Part shown: piece by piece, positions 1-10,246 of the stretch | Layout of the letters: each line of letters begins with the position of its first letter | Position numbering within the stretch: position 1 is the first letter of the stretch | Assembly: GCA_032718475.1 (NCBI GenBank) | Contig: JAUCBJ010001817.1 | Location: forward strand, 1-26,159 | Reading direction: 5' to 3' | Length of the DNA: 26,159 bases | Source of the DNA: Nemertoderma westbladi | Taxonomy: Eukaryota; Xenacoelomorpha; Nemertodermatida; Nemertodermatidae | Notes under the pieces: generated by a model | What the model saw: the letters and a program-made list of their open reading frames with translations, nothing else | Database searches by the model: none | Told to the model about the DNA's origin: nothing | Translations under genes and position numbers: made by a program

Positions 1-582
1 GTAAATCTTCACCATTACTACACAACACAGACAGACATGATTCTAATTACACCAATTATTGTACAGTAGTACTACAGTTGAAGGACTACATTATTACTAA
101 AATTCATTCACCTGGACTTAGTAATAAATTCACATTCGCCCATACCTTAACTGAGAAGGCTATCATCTGTAAACACTCACTAATGCTACCCTATGAAGAA
201 TTTCAAGTTTGTAAGGGAGTGGAGTTAGGCAGTAGGTAGGGCCTAAGCAAACAGTATGGGTGTACTACTGTAAGTACAATAATCTTGGCAACCTCATCGA
301 TTTATACTAAGCCTGTGTGTGAAGAAATCCATTACATAAGCCATTTTTCATCATGAACACCAGCTGTTATTGGTGTTATTTTACCATTGCGTCTATGGCA
401 CTTTTCGTTTATTTCATTTTTTGCAAAAACTAATGACTGTATTTTTGTAAAAATTGCTTTATACACCCATTCAGACCATACACTACAGGAGGGTACTAAA
501 ATCAACATAATTGACCAGATAGTTTCGGAGCCTTTTGTGTGACAGACAGACAGACATATTTTCTTACAGTAAGTACAATTTC
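1..582. other. Non-coding sequence, no gene seen
   Basis: AT-rich sequence without a credible open frame or splice-bounded exon. It contains short GACA runs (about 30-38 and 541-556). A short stretch around 345-360 (ccatttttc followed by catgaacac) resembles one at 4430-4450 on the other side of LINE copy 1. The resemblance is too short to call a duplication. Confidence 0.6.
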
Positions 583-708
583 AGCTCCTCAAACCTTTAT
601 TTACAGGAATGACTGCAACATCGGTACGTGAACACGACACCTGATATACAACTACAGTATATTTTCGTATAATGGGATTGTCCCCCAAATCATCCCATAG
701 ACCTCATC
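583..708 (-). repeat. Single-copy inverted relative of the 54-bp minisatellite locus
   Basis: Read on the minus strand, this stretch matches both flanks and one unit of the tandem array at 4682-5555. It carries gaggtctatgggatgattt, then gggacaatcccattata, then a single diverged unit with tatatcaggtgt and ttgcagtcattcctgtaa, then gtttgaggagctgaaa. It therefore looks like an unexpanded copy of the same dispersed repeat. The two copies lie in inverted orientation on either side of LINE A copy 1. I do not recognise the family; it could be the end of a DNA transposon. Confidence 0.75.
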
Positions 709-791
709 ATTCTCAGCCGATTCTGATGACGCATTTGTAGGTACTAACTACCATTAGCCCGCTGCATAGACCCTCTTACTAGGGCAAATCT

Positions 792-855
792 GGTCCTGTA
801 ACTAGGACCCCCTTCGTTCTGGGATAAGGACGCCCTTGGTCCTGGATTAAGGACC
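792..855 (+). other. Twin stem-loops in the LINE A leader
   Basis: Two perfect hairpins have identical 6-bp stems. GGTCCT-GTAACT-AGGACC is at 792-809 and GGTCCT-GGATTA-AGGACC is at 838-855. Both are present in copy 2 (about 21692-21757 on the opposite strand), so they belong to the element. A role in RNA structure or translation is only inferred. Confidence 0.6.
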
Positions 856-1168
856 CATATACTTGGCTGCAGGGGTATATGGCCTGACCAGGCAGATGGT
901 GATCTACCAATGGCTGGTCAGGAGTAGAGTGTTCTCATGTCCACTCTGAGAGCACTTCACTGCGACCTGCACCTGGCAGCAAGGGTACAGGGTATGACCC
1001 AGCAGATGAGCTGCAACAGCCAATGGTGGGTCATGTGCGCCAGAGTAGATATGGGTGATGGGCCTCATTCTGACTCCATTGCGGCACCCACCCTGTGGAA
1101 TGGCAAACCAGGGTGTGGTATTTGCCCCGAGAGCTGACTCGGCAAAAAAGCACCCCCCAAACCCCACT

Positions 1169-4100
1169 ATGGATTACATTAGCAATGTGGAGGTCCGGCC
1201 ACTAGAGGCCAGTGGAATTACCGGACACAATTGGCCTCACAGGCGCCAGTTAACTCCTGACCGGCTGCCTGTCTCACCCCCTACTGGAGAGAGAGCAGCC
1301 AACAATTCTTTGAGTCCCTTTCCTGATGACCTCTCTGGCCCAAACCCTGGGTCACCAGGAAGGCCAGATTGTGATGGGGAGAGGGATTCTGGAGTTGGAC
1401 GGCTACTCTCATGTTCCACCCCGACCAACAAAGCCATTGGTGAATCTGAGGCAAGTCACAAGACTAGCCTCAGTAAACACCCTAACACTCGGGTCCCCAA
1501 TGCGACAAGGTGAGCTGACTGCCTTGGCAGATAAGCTTTCTCTTAGCGCAGTGGGTGTTCAAGAGCACCGAATGCAGACTGGACAGACTGATGAGGTTCT
1601 GATTAAGGACATGGGGGGCGGTTGGCGACTCGCCCTTGCGTCAGCAGATGATAGTGGCAATGGTGGGATTGGTCTATTGATGAATCCAACTGCACATGCA
1701 GCATTGGACAAAATAGATCGAATCTCTAACCGCATCATCCGTTGCCACTTCTCATGTTCTGGAAGACTGGCTAAGAAGTTTCCTAAGGTGGTTCTGATTG
1801 TGTGCTACTCTCCAACTAGTGTTGCCCCTGTAGAGGAGGTGGAAAATTTCTACCACAATCTACAAGCAGCTACTGATGGAGTGGATCAGCATGCATTCTT
1901 AACATTCCTGGGAGACTTTAATGCAAGTCACCCTGGGTCTATAGCAATAGTGTTAACCGAAATTCTGTCCATCTTCAGGATTTTATCTCTGGAAATGGAT
2001 TGTTTTCGGCTGGAACCCAGTTCAAGAAGCGAACTGGAAAGCTATGGACTCATAGTGGACCCAGTGGTCACAAGTCCCAGATAGACCATATTCTGTTTCG
2101 TAGGAAATACAGGAGCTCTATACAAGACTGTAATGCATTTACACTTCGACCCTTCTCCAGTGATCACCGCCTCATTGTGGCCAAGGTGAGACTTAGTCTG
2201 CGTGCTAGCAGAACAACGAAATCTGCCTTGCCGCGGCATAACTGGTCCTCTCTGTTGCAACAACCAAGTGTGAGATCCAGCTTCACACTACAGCTGAGCA
2301 ACAGGTATGAGGCTCTTGCCTCTGAGGCGGCAGATCACTGTGAGGGCTATACTGCCTTTACAGAAGCAGTTAAGTTAGCAGCTGCAGAAACAGTTCCTGT
2401 ATACCCTCGAAACAGGAAAAGGGCCCCTGGACTGACAACAAAATTCAGAAGTGCCAAAATGACCTTCATAAGGCGCAGAAAGAGTCCCGACTCAAACAGA
2501 CTACAGCGGCCAAGAATGCAGTTAAGGCTGCATCTAGGTCCCTGAACAGGCAGTACTCTGCTAATCTACAGGAGCTAATAAACCAACAGGTTGATGCCAT
2601 CAATGATGCTGACGACAGCAGGCAATCATCCCAGGCATGGGAATCGATCAATCTGCTTACTGGGCGGAAAAGCCAACCAACCACCAAGGTTAAGGCTGAA
2701 TCACCAGCCGATCGCCTCAATGGTTGGAAAGCCCACTTTGAAAAGCTCCTCAATAATGACAGGGTATTGCCTGATAACTTTATAGAAGTAAAAGTGTCTG
2801 AGTCTGTACTCCCAGATATTCCCATTGGCGATATCTCCTTTGCAGAAGTGAAGGCTGCTGCAAAGAGCATTAAGACCAATCGTGCCAGTGGAGTAGATGG
2901 TGTTCCCCCTGAGGTCTTTAAAATACCTGAGTGTTTAAAGCTCATCTATCCCATCATAGTAGACATGTACCGAACAACAAGAGTCCCACAAGAAATGAAA
3001 ACAAATAAGTTGGTGCCAGTTCCCAAGAAGGGCAACCTAACACTCTATGGTTCTTTTCGGGGAATCTCATTGATCTCGATTGCTGCAAAGCTATACAATA
3101 GGATTCTATTAAATCGCACCAGGGATCCCATTGAGAGACTGCTCCGTGGAAATCAGAATGGGTTCCGTAAAGGTCGTGGGACCATGGAGCCCATTTTGGC
3201 ACTTAGAAGGATAATTGAAGAGTTATCAAAAAAGAAAGACAGGCATCTGGCTGTTTTCTTTGTTGACTTCTTCAAGGCCTTTGATTCAGTCTCTCGCTCA
3301 CGTATGTTCAGCATACTTTCATTATATGGGATTCCTGATGAAATTATTGCAGCAATCAGATCTGTATACGATGGTTCGACAACATTTGTGTCTACTGTTG
3401 ACGGTGACACAGAACCATTTGAAGTGTTATGGGGCGTCCTCCAAGGAGACACACTTGCACCATTCTTGTTCATTATTGTGGTTGACTATGTTCTACGCAT
3501 GTCCTTAGATCATTATAATGATGATGGGGTGATGATAACTCCACCTACTGGCTCCAGAAGTCGAGGAAATCCTGCCAAGTACCTAACTGATCTAGACTTT
3601 GCTGATGACTTAGGAGTACTCTCAGAATCATTAGAGGGAGCCCAACGGCTCCTCAGCTCATTAGAACATGCTGCTTCTAGTGTTGGTCTTTTTATTAACT
3701 CCAGAAAGACCAAAATTCTGACAGTTAACTTTGAAAGTCCTCAGTAAGTCTCTGATCGGATGAGCATAAGCTCAAAGGATGGTATGCTTGAGCATGTGGA
3801 CGACTTCTGTTACCTGGGATCATGGATCCGGAAGTCAGGTGAGGACCTTCGAATACGTAAGGGAAAGGCATGGGCAGCCTTGAATAGGCTTTCCAGGATT
3901 TGGAAGTCACCGAGAATTAATCGGAAACTTAAGGTCCGAGTACTCCTCTACGGGAGTCCATGCTGGGCTCTAACTGCTGAGGACACCAAATCTCTGGATG
4001 GCACATTCACAAGAATGCTACGCCGGGTTCATTGTGTCAAGTACAATGCACACATCTCCAACGAGACACTATATAACATTGGAGGTGTCTCATTGGTTCC

Positions 4101-4353
4101 CCCAAGCTTGACACTAGAACAAAATCGCCTCCGCTTTGCAGGACATTGCTTTCGCCGTGAGGACCAGCCAGTGCATAATCTTGTACTTTGGCAGCCTCAT
4201 GGAGTGAATAAGCATGGTGGACAGCCCATGACTTTCTTGAGACGCATCTTAAAGGACACTGGCCTTAAAGATGCGGATGATCTAGCAAATGTCATGGGTG
4301 ATAGGGAGTTGTGGCGGTGCAATTTTGTTGACAAGCCGGCACAGCATTCTTAA
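1169..4353 (+). pseudogene. LINE A polyprotein (endonuclease-reverse transcriptase), broken copy
   Basis: The ancestral enzyme would nick chromosomal DNA and reverse-transcribe its own RNA at the nick. The ATG at 1169 matches the start in copy 2 (MDYIS). APE endonuclease motifs are visible: QEHRM (about 1560), YSPTS (about 1805), LGDFNA (about 1910), IDHILF (about 2085) and SDHR (about 2160). The reverse transcriptase has FRGISLIS, NGFRKGRG, VDFFKAFDS, GVLQGDTLAPFLF and the catalytic FADD (about 3600). The C-terminal tail has YLGSWI, LYGSPCWALT and RLRFAGHCFRR. Lesions against copy 2 are: a +1 base near 1402; a net 19-bp loss near 1927; a 1-bp loss in a C run near 2425; CAA to TAA at 3745; and an in-frame 24-bp loss near 3937. 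The segment from about 2430 to 3744 is still open in one frame. It is non-functional as it stands. Confidence 0.9.
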
Positions 4354-4386
4354 AAATGCAGCTGCAATGCAGCATGGCGATCCTAG

Positions 4387-4407
4387 TAGTAGTAGTAGTA
4401 GTAGTAG
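4387..4407 (+). repeat. (TAG)n 3' tail of LINE A copy 1
   Basis: About seven tandem TAG triplets directly follow gatcc at the end of the element. Copies 2 and 3 and the micro-copy at 11341 end in the same triplet repeat. This marks the tail as part of the element and not a chance microsatellite. Confidence 0.85.
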
Positions 4408-4681
4408 AGCAGGTAGCATTATACTGTAAACCATTTTTCCTGCATGAACACAATTTATTAATTGAATATTAATTGAAGTTTCAGTGGTTAACACAAAACT
4501 GAAAACAGAAAAATTAAAATATTTCCAACAACTTTTAAATGAAGAAGTGCATGATTCATTCCTCCGCAAAACCTCAAAGAATTTCAATAAGAAGTAGCCA
4601 AGTAGTCAGTTGCTATGGTGATAGGAAATATAGAAAAACGAATATTTTGATGACATTCCCAATGAGGACATAAGAACAATG
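4408..4681. other. Non-coding spacer
   Basis: AT-rich sequence between the LINE A tail and the minisatellite. No credible gene or further repeat was recognised. Confidence 0.5.
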
Positions 4682-5555
4682 AGGTCTATGGGATGATTTA
4701 GGGGACAATCCCATTATACTGAGTATATAGATGTACAGTATATCAGGTGTACCGATGTGTTGCAGTCATTCCTGTAACTGAGTATATAGATGTATATCAG
4801 GTGTACCGATGTGTTGCAGTCATTCCTGTAACTGAGTATAGATGTATATCAGGTGTACCGATGTGTTGCAGTCATTCCTGTAACTGAGTATATAGATGTA
4901 TATCAGATGTACCGATGTGTTGCAGTCATTCCTGTAACTGAGTATATTGATGTATATCAGGTGTACCGATGTGTTGCAGTCATTCCTGTAACTGCGTATA
5001 TAGATGTATATCAGGTGTACCGATGTGTTGCACTCATTCCTGTAACTGAGTATATAGATGTATATCAGGTGTACCGATGTGTTGCAGTCATTCCTGTAAC
5101 TGAGTATATAGATGTATATCAGGTGTACCGATGTGTTGCAGTCATTCCTGTAACTGAGTATATAGATGTATATCTGGTGTACCGATGTGTTGCAGTCATT
5201 CCTGTAACTGAGTATATAGATGTATATCAGGTGTACCGATGTGTTGCAGTCATTCCTGTAACTGAGTATATAGATGTATATCAGGTGTACCGATGTGTTG
5301 CAGTCATTCCTGTAACTGAGTATATAGATGTATATCAGGTGTACCGATGTGTTGCAGTCATTCCTGTAACTGAGTATATAGATGTATATCAGGTGTACCG
5401 ATGTGTTGCAGTCATTCCTGTAACTGAGTATATAGATGTATATCAGGTGTACCGATGTGTTGCAGTCATTCCTGTAACTGAGTATATAGATGTATATCAG
5501 GTGTACCGATGTGTTGCACTCATTCCTGTAAATAAATGTTTGAGGAGCTGAAACT
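4682..5555 (+). repeat. 54-bp minisatellite array with flanks
   Basis: About 15 head-to-tail units run from roughly 4720 to 5530. Each has gtaccgatgtgttgcagtca and a tgagtatatagatgtatatc half. Spacing is 54 bp, except one 52-bp unit before 4853. Units differ only at scattered bases (for example cagtcatt/cactcatt). The flanks (gaggtctatgggatgattt at 4682 and gtttgaggagctgaaac near 5540) match the single-copy inverted relative at 583-708, so the array expanded inside an older dispersed repeat. Because 54 is a multiple of three, an 18-residue peptide repeats in one frame from 4853 to 5551. It has only a GTG start and no other coding sign, so I do not call a gene. Confidence 0.95.
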
Positions 5556-5919
5556 ACTACAAACTGACTTCATATAGGAGATACTTATATATAAAAAAAA
5601 TTGGTTGATCATCATCAACCAGATGTGTACTAGACTCATTTATATTACGCAAGTCGTTTTACAATTTTGTTTTACTACCATAGCAACGGCACTGGATTTC
5701 TGGCGATGATGTGCGATAATTATAAAAAGGTTCCATTAAAAGCATAAATCTGTTCACGATTTAGAGCTCAATATATTTTTAGTCCATCTCCATGGAAACA
5801 GCCAAAATGGAGCCTTTCCCCTGGGCCGATTTTTCCCGATATTGTGCAGGACATTACTGGATGCCTAAAGAATAAATCGTAAAATAAATAAAAACGATTG
5901 CAATTTGTTCTAGGTTTAA
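5556..5919. other. Non-coding spacer with a small perfect palindrome
   Basis: No coding potential was seen. A 20-nt hairpin lies at 5602-5621 (TGGTTGAT, loop CATC, ATCAACCA). The segment ends at TTAA (5916-5919), directly before the G-run that starts the DNA transposon. Confidence 0.5.
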
Positions 5920-5945
5920 GGGGGGGGGGGGGGGGGTACCCCCCC
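5920..5945. repeat. Left terminal G(n)TAC(n) palindrome
   Basis: A run of 17 G is followed by TA and then 7 C, forming a self-complementary GGGGGGTACCCCCC core. TTAA precedes it and TTAA also follows it. The same core stands at 9089-9107 at the far side of the transposase gene. Confidence 0.6.
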
Positions 5946-6781
5946 TTAATACCCTATATTTTCATGGCCATTACTACTACTTTGAATGAAACTATGTATC
6001 TTTTGTGGGGTTCGAGCAACCACAGGGAGGTCAAATAATGATCATAAACAAAATATTTGTAATTTTAAGTCGCCCTCTAGCGGGCAGGTGCGCAAATGCA
6101 AAATTCACTTAAAACGCTACTCTACCGTCAGTTTTGGTCCAAATTTGGTGAAATTAACACTATTTTCCTCAGGACGGACATGAAACATACTTGGCAGAAA
6201 ATAAAATTTCGATTTAATTTTCATTTTATAATTAGAAATATTATTTTTCACTTAAAAATATGGGTTTTATCATGAAAAATGCCACATTGGAGCAGTTAGG
6301 AATAAAAATTAAAAAATGTGGCAAGTATGTTTTATTACTGACAGATGCAGCACCAATGTATAAAAAAATTATGAAAATTGGTTCAAAAATGGCGGAGGAG
6401 TAGTATTTTTCGTTTTAAAAAATCAAATTCCTAGAAAATTGCATTTAAAGTTAGAACCAATATATTATATATATTATTTACAAAAACTGCGACAAATTGA
6501 GTACCAATGTGCTAAACTATAAAAACATGGACTCAACCCCAACTAAATCGATGGTGCTGAATTCGATAGTGACAATTTCGAATCCAAATAACAATTTCTA
6601 ATATAGTTAAAACAATAAATAATTAATTAATTTAGTTAATTAATTAATACAAAAAATAATGCAAACATTGATATTGAAAATTTATATAGATTTGGTATTT
6701 ATTTGAAGAGTTATACATTATAATTAATAATAGTTAAATAATTAGATAGTACAATATTAAAACTAACTAATTAATAGCTAA
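5946..6781. other. Non-coding arm of the DNA transposon
   Basis: AT-rich sequence downstream of the transposase gene. It includes an ATTAATTAATT-rich palindromic patch near 6617-6648. The small open frame at 5986-6183 has no recognisable motif and I do not call it. Confidence 0.5.
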
Positions 6782-8680
6782 TTAGTGGCCACCTGATGAA
6801 TATGAGTCATCGGCCTCAGCAGCCAACTTGGCCATTTTGGTGAGATGGCGTTTCTTTCTCTCATCTTTCTTCCCGTACCTTTCCACACTTCGATGTACCC
6901 GTTTTAGGTCTTTCCGCTTCTGGAAATTGGCGGACTGTGAAGATACTGTTCCTCGGAGATTCTTCAAGATTACTGACCTAGAATTAGCACCTAGGTTAAA
7001 GTACAATGCTGCACTTATTGTAGCCAATTAATTCTATACGTTAGATTCCAAGGAATCTGTGCTTTGGGGCTCTATTCCAAACTAAGGAGTTGAGTCCCTC
7101 TGACTGGTTCTGTGTATAACCAGTCAAAACCTGCAGAAGAAGATGTCTGTTGGTCAACCGACGGTAAATCGGTAGGAGGTGTCCCAAAAAACCAGAAGCA
7201 AGGTGGTTATTCTTGTCAGGCTGAACTATACCTGTGCGTCTGTACGGGCAATACGATGATGGCCCAGGAGGACAATATGAGTGGCGTTGTGCTGGTGTAC
7301 CAATAACACAATGACGCAATGAGGCCAAAATCTGTCTCTTTAGATGGTGTAAACGATTATCGTCGGATTGACCAACAGTCTCCTGGATAGATCTGCGGAG
7401 TGCAGTGCCCATATATTACTGAGTTTGTCGATTGCAGACATAGTGAGTCTATGAGGCCCACCACCAACTGGCCTATTATCCTCTGGAAGTTTCCCTTTGG
7501 TAATCAAAGACTTCCTTAAATCGCGTAATGAACGACCCAGCCGCTTTTGATAATGGTTAATGCAATCTATCTTGGTAACCCGGTTACACGTTTCTACAGT
7601 ATCAGCGTTATCGTGATCAATCCAGTGTGTTTTACCGCTATCTTTCCATACTTTCATCTTCCCATACTCAGTACATCCGGAACACACACCATATATATTC
7701 CACACATCATTGTATGTGCTGGAATCACCATCACACACCATTTGGGTAAACTTCAATCCATGGTCAGTGCTCAGTAGTTGATCCTTGGAACGTTGAAATA
7801 TTTCTTTTCCAATACTGGATTCCATTGAGCCACTTGAGCCTGAGTATGGGCCTTGACAATCTGGTTTGTGTCTCTCATACCATTCCAGGTATTTTTCACT
7901 TTTCTTAGGAAATGGTGCAAATGTGCATTGTTCACATAGTTTACTCCTAAGACCATAGTCTAGAACCTTTCCCGTTACCATAGCAACAGCAAACCCAACT
8001 CCATAATTTGAGGTGAAACCTCGTTTGTGCCACGATCCATCATAAGTAATGGCCACATTAATATTTACATCACCATTATTTAGTTCTTTGCGTGCGTTTA
8101 TAAGTTCAGCTTTAACAACAGTCTTGTGAACGTTTAGGATTTTAGTTTGCCGTTTCTGAAAGTTAGATTTTGTCATAGACAATGGTATCCCCATTGTTTC
8201 CGCAAACAAATACATACCTTCCAGCCCCAACCCCATTTCCAAAAAGGCATATGCGGTTCTATCGTTAACATCATTCGCCTCATGAAAGTGTGATTCTCTG
8301 TACACAAAATCAGGTGCAGTAGAGTTTCCGAGAAATAATTCCATCGGACAAACAAAACATGAGACACAGTAAGATGTTTGTATCCCATAAGTTCCTTTAC
8401 GTTCTAATGATATTTCTCCAGGACAACCTCCAGCAGTATGGACTCCCTGAATAAACGAGCTCAAGTTACTAAAGTTAACTAATAAGTAACTAGTATCGGG
8501 ACCGGTAATATCCCCTCCGACGACGTTCTCAGCTTCACTGACATCACCAAATTTCCCTGCCGGGAAAAGTTTAACCTCGGCGGTTGTCGGCACCGGCTCC
8601 GGTACTCTTCCTGGTTCTCCACGCTTCTTCCAGAAAGTGCTCTTCTTTGCTGCAGTCACAGCCGCCCGGCTCCTCGACAT
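6782..8680 (-). pseudogene. Mutator-like transposase (PF20700-type), frameshifted
   Basis: The product would be a cut-and-paste transposase of the Mutator-like domain family common in invertebrate genomes. The ATG at 8680 opens a frame that stays clean to about 7413. Family landmarks in order are: an Arg/Lys-rich N-terminus; CVSCFVC (about residue 100); ITYDGSWHKRG with the first acidic residue; a Cys2...His-x3-Cys zinc-like cluster (CEQC ... HKPDC) before YSGSSGSMESS; CDGDSSTY with the second acidic residue; and DCINHYQKRLGRSLR. A shift near 7413 moves the family sequence to another frame (7041-7412: HSYCPPGPSSYCPYRR, LLPIY, GYTQNQSEGLNSLVWNRAPK). A TAA near 7046 and another shift near 7028 precede the tail (FNLGANS to YSSGGH, 6782-7027). 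The intact protein would be about 630 residues. The family assignment rests on remembered motif order; no search was run. Confidence 0.85.
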
Positions 8681-9088
8681 AATAAAAATTTGAAAATAGT
8701 AAGGAATAACTGTAGAAATAACTGAATCAAAGAATAGGCCAACTGGAATTGAAATTTATAGTGCAGAAGTCAGTGTATACCGGTAAAATACAGAATTACG
8801 ATTCGTAACTGGGGTAAAATACAATTTAAATTTGGCGCCATAAACTCAAACATAGATCCTAATCTATTTTTGCCCCCAACAAGGCAAACAACTAATACTG
8901 GTGGAAAACCAGACACCATGACTAAATTTGGGCGAAAATTTGAAAAATTGAGTCTGAGATAGCCTGTTAAAAGGTCCAATAAGTCATGAACGGATGAAAA
9001 TTGTGAAAAATCGTGTACATATTCTGAAACAGAATATAATTTTGCATTAATTGAGACAAAAAAATAATTTCATTTTTTTCGTTTTGTA
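8681..9088. other. Upstream arm of the DNA transposon (leader side)
   Basis: Non-coding, AT-rich sequence between the transposase start codon and the right terminal palindrome. It would hold the transposase promoter. I cannot identify a specific TATA or initiator element with confidence. Confidence 0.4.
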
Positions 9089-9107
9089 GGGGGGGTACCC
9101 CCCCCCC
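9089..9107. repeat. Right terminal G(n)TAC(n) palindrome
   Basis: Seven G, then TA, then ten C, followed by TAAC. It has the same self-complementary core as the left landmark at 5920-5945 and is the candidate right end of the transposon. Confidence 0.6.
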
Positions 9108-9537
9108 TAACACTATCTTGACTCTACTAAAAGTAATGCAATAATTTTTCCTCAGCGCGAGGCTATTTTATTCAATGTAATAAATACACCATATTCTGGA
9201 ATACTTTGCTTTTGAATAGCTACTATATTAGTATGATAAAAGGTTTATGAATAAAGGATTAGGTAAATTGAATCTGTATCTCATACGAACGGTAAATGAA
9301 ATGTGTTTGTTATTGATTGATATTGATATTAATCTTAAAGTTAACCTAATCTTAAACAACCCTGCAAAAGTACAAAATATTTAAAATTATGGTTAATAAT
9401 GTGCTGAAGAAAAAGTAAAATAAAAATCAAGTGCGACTACCCCCTGCAGAACTCTACTCCCCGTAGAAAACTGCAAGAGCAGCAACCAAAAATCAGCCCT
9501 TATGATGAGATTTCTTTATATTATAAATTATTTTCAG
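9108..9537. other. Non-coding, probable intron sequence
   Basis: AT-rich sequence without a credible open frame. It ends in a pyrimidine- and A/T-rich tract with a TTTTCAG acceptor at 9531-9537, directly before the exon candidate. Confidence 0.5.
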
Positions 9538-9670
9538 GCTGGTAGTTCATTTGAAGGCCTCTTGGCTGACACGCAGTCTAAGATATCGTTTAGGTATTCC
9601 GTTTACCTAAAGGCCCTCCAACAAGAAAATGAATTATTAAATATGGAAGAAAGTTCGCAAGCTTCATCTG
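9538..9670 (+). CDS. Exon of an unidentified host gene (exon a)
   Basis: A 133-nt stretch is bounded by a good acceptor (TTTTCAG, 9531-9537) and a near-consensus donor (CTG followed by gtaagtat at 9671). It is open in one frame, starting at phase 0 (AGSSFEGLLADTQSK) and ending one base into a codon. The peptide of about 44 residues has a helical-looking KALQQENELLNMEES stretch that could be a short coiled coil. Its G+C is higher than the surroundings. It continues in phase into the exon at 10106. I do not recognise the protein. The intact frame, both splice signals and the phase match make a real host exon likely. Confidence 0.65.
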
Positions 9671-10105
9671 GTAAGTATACAATCTCCACTAGGTCACCTG
9701 TATTAGAGTTATACTGTATATAAAGCATTACTGTCGGATGTGCAAATTGAAACACCGGCGGTAGTATTAATTATCGTTAGTTAACTGACCCCCCTCTTCA
9801 CTACCAACCTCAATAGCATAATATTTACAAGATTTTTAGTACTTAATGGAACTATGATAAATTGTCTCCCGGATATTGGACATTGGCCCCCTGACAATTT
9901 CCCACCTACATTAGGTCAATTATTCTGGACAATGCGACCCCCCTCCTCACCCCCCCCCCCCCCCCCCCTGCCCCACCAAAGCACAATTATTACCCCTTGA
10001 GGACAAAACCCCACTCGGATAATTTATCAAGCTCGGTGTCACAGTCACAAACACCCGTAAACCCAACCGTAGTGTATTTCCCATGTCTTTACTATTATTA
10101 TACAG
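9671..10105 (+). other. Intron between exon candidates a and b
   Basis: It runs from the donor gtaagtat to the acceptor ttattatacag. It contains a run of 18 C (about 9951-9968) within a C-rich patch and no coding signal. Confidence 0.5.
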
Positions 10106-10246
10106 ATATGTATATCGGGCCAGCAAATCCAATGGGGAGCCGTAGCCAATCAGAGACGAGTAGTGTTATTAGTAAGAAGAGTAAACGCTCCAATCAGAAT
10201 GGTTTTAATATAAGTGGATCAGCAGCTGCTTCATCTATTTCTTCGG
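10106..10246 (+). CDS. Exon of an unidentified host gene (exon b)
   Basis: A 141-nt stretch is preceded by ctattattatacag. Taking one base from exon a and two from here gives an in-frame Asp codon, after which the frame reads MYIGPANPMGSRS, then a basic SKKSKRSNQN patch, then a Ser/Ala-rich end (GSAAASSISS). The only in-frame stop falls just inside the proposed intron (ggttag at 10246-10251). This supports a donor at 10247 (gttaga, a weaker match than exon a's donor). The peptide is low-complexity and Ser-rich, so it is probably a disordered segment; the basic patch could be a nuclear signal. No family is recognised. Confidence 0.6.

Larger units (their letters stand above)
761..4407 (+). mobile_element. 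LINE family A, copy 1 (non-LTR retrotransposon, decayed, long copy)
   Basis: An APE-type non-LTR retrotransposon running from about 761, where similarity to copy 2 begins, to a (TAG)n tail at about 4387-4407. It has a non-coding 5' leader of about 400 bp, then one polyprotein frame, then a very short 3' UTR (gcagctgcaatgcagcat, then gatcc, then TAG repeats). The single large frame, 5' endonuclease, central reverse transcriptase and short-repeat tail instead of poly(A) resemble RTE-type or related LINEs; the clade is inferred. Compared with copy 2 it lacks about 77 bp at the 5' end, so it is probably 5' truncated. I found no convincing target-site duplication. Copy 2 lies inverted at 18127-21865. 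Confidence 0.9.
5920..9107 (-). mobile_element. Decayed DNA transposon carrying a Mutator-like transposase
   Basis: The transposase relic (6782-8680, minus strand) is flanked at similar distances by two matching landmarks. A G-run, TAC, C-run palindrome lies at 5920-5945 and another at 9089-9107. On the left, TTAA immediately precedes the G-run. On the right, TAAC follows the C-run. The ends can be read as short inverted termini of the form GGGGGGTACCCCCC with a TTAA-like target duplication that has one base changed on the right. The boundaries are inferred from this symmetry only. Between the palindromes and the gene lie AT-rich non-coding arms (5946-6781 and 8681-9088). Similar-looking cccaaatttagtc / gtccaaatttggt stretches occur in the two arms but are weak. 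Confidence 0.55.

Noticed and set aside
904-1167. Minus-strand 87-codon frame, mirrored at 21382-21645
   Set aside because: It lies antisense to the LINE A leader and has no motif or usable start context.
761-4407. Target-site duplication for LINE A copy 1
   Set aside because: Only a weak tagcatta / taccatta resemblance at the two borders; not above chance.
345-4455. Direct repeat of ccatttttc..catgaacac on both sides of LINE A copy 1
   Set aside because: About 20 bp with gaps, and not adjacent to the element ends.
4853-5551. 232-codon frame encoding an 18-residue repeat
   Set aside because: It is a by-product of the 54-bp minisatellite, and its first codon is GTG.
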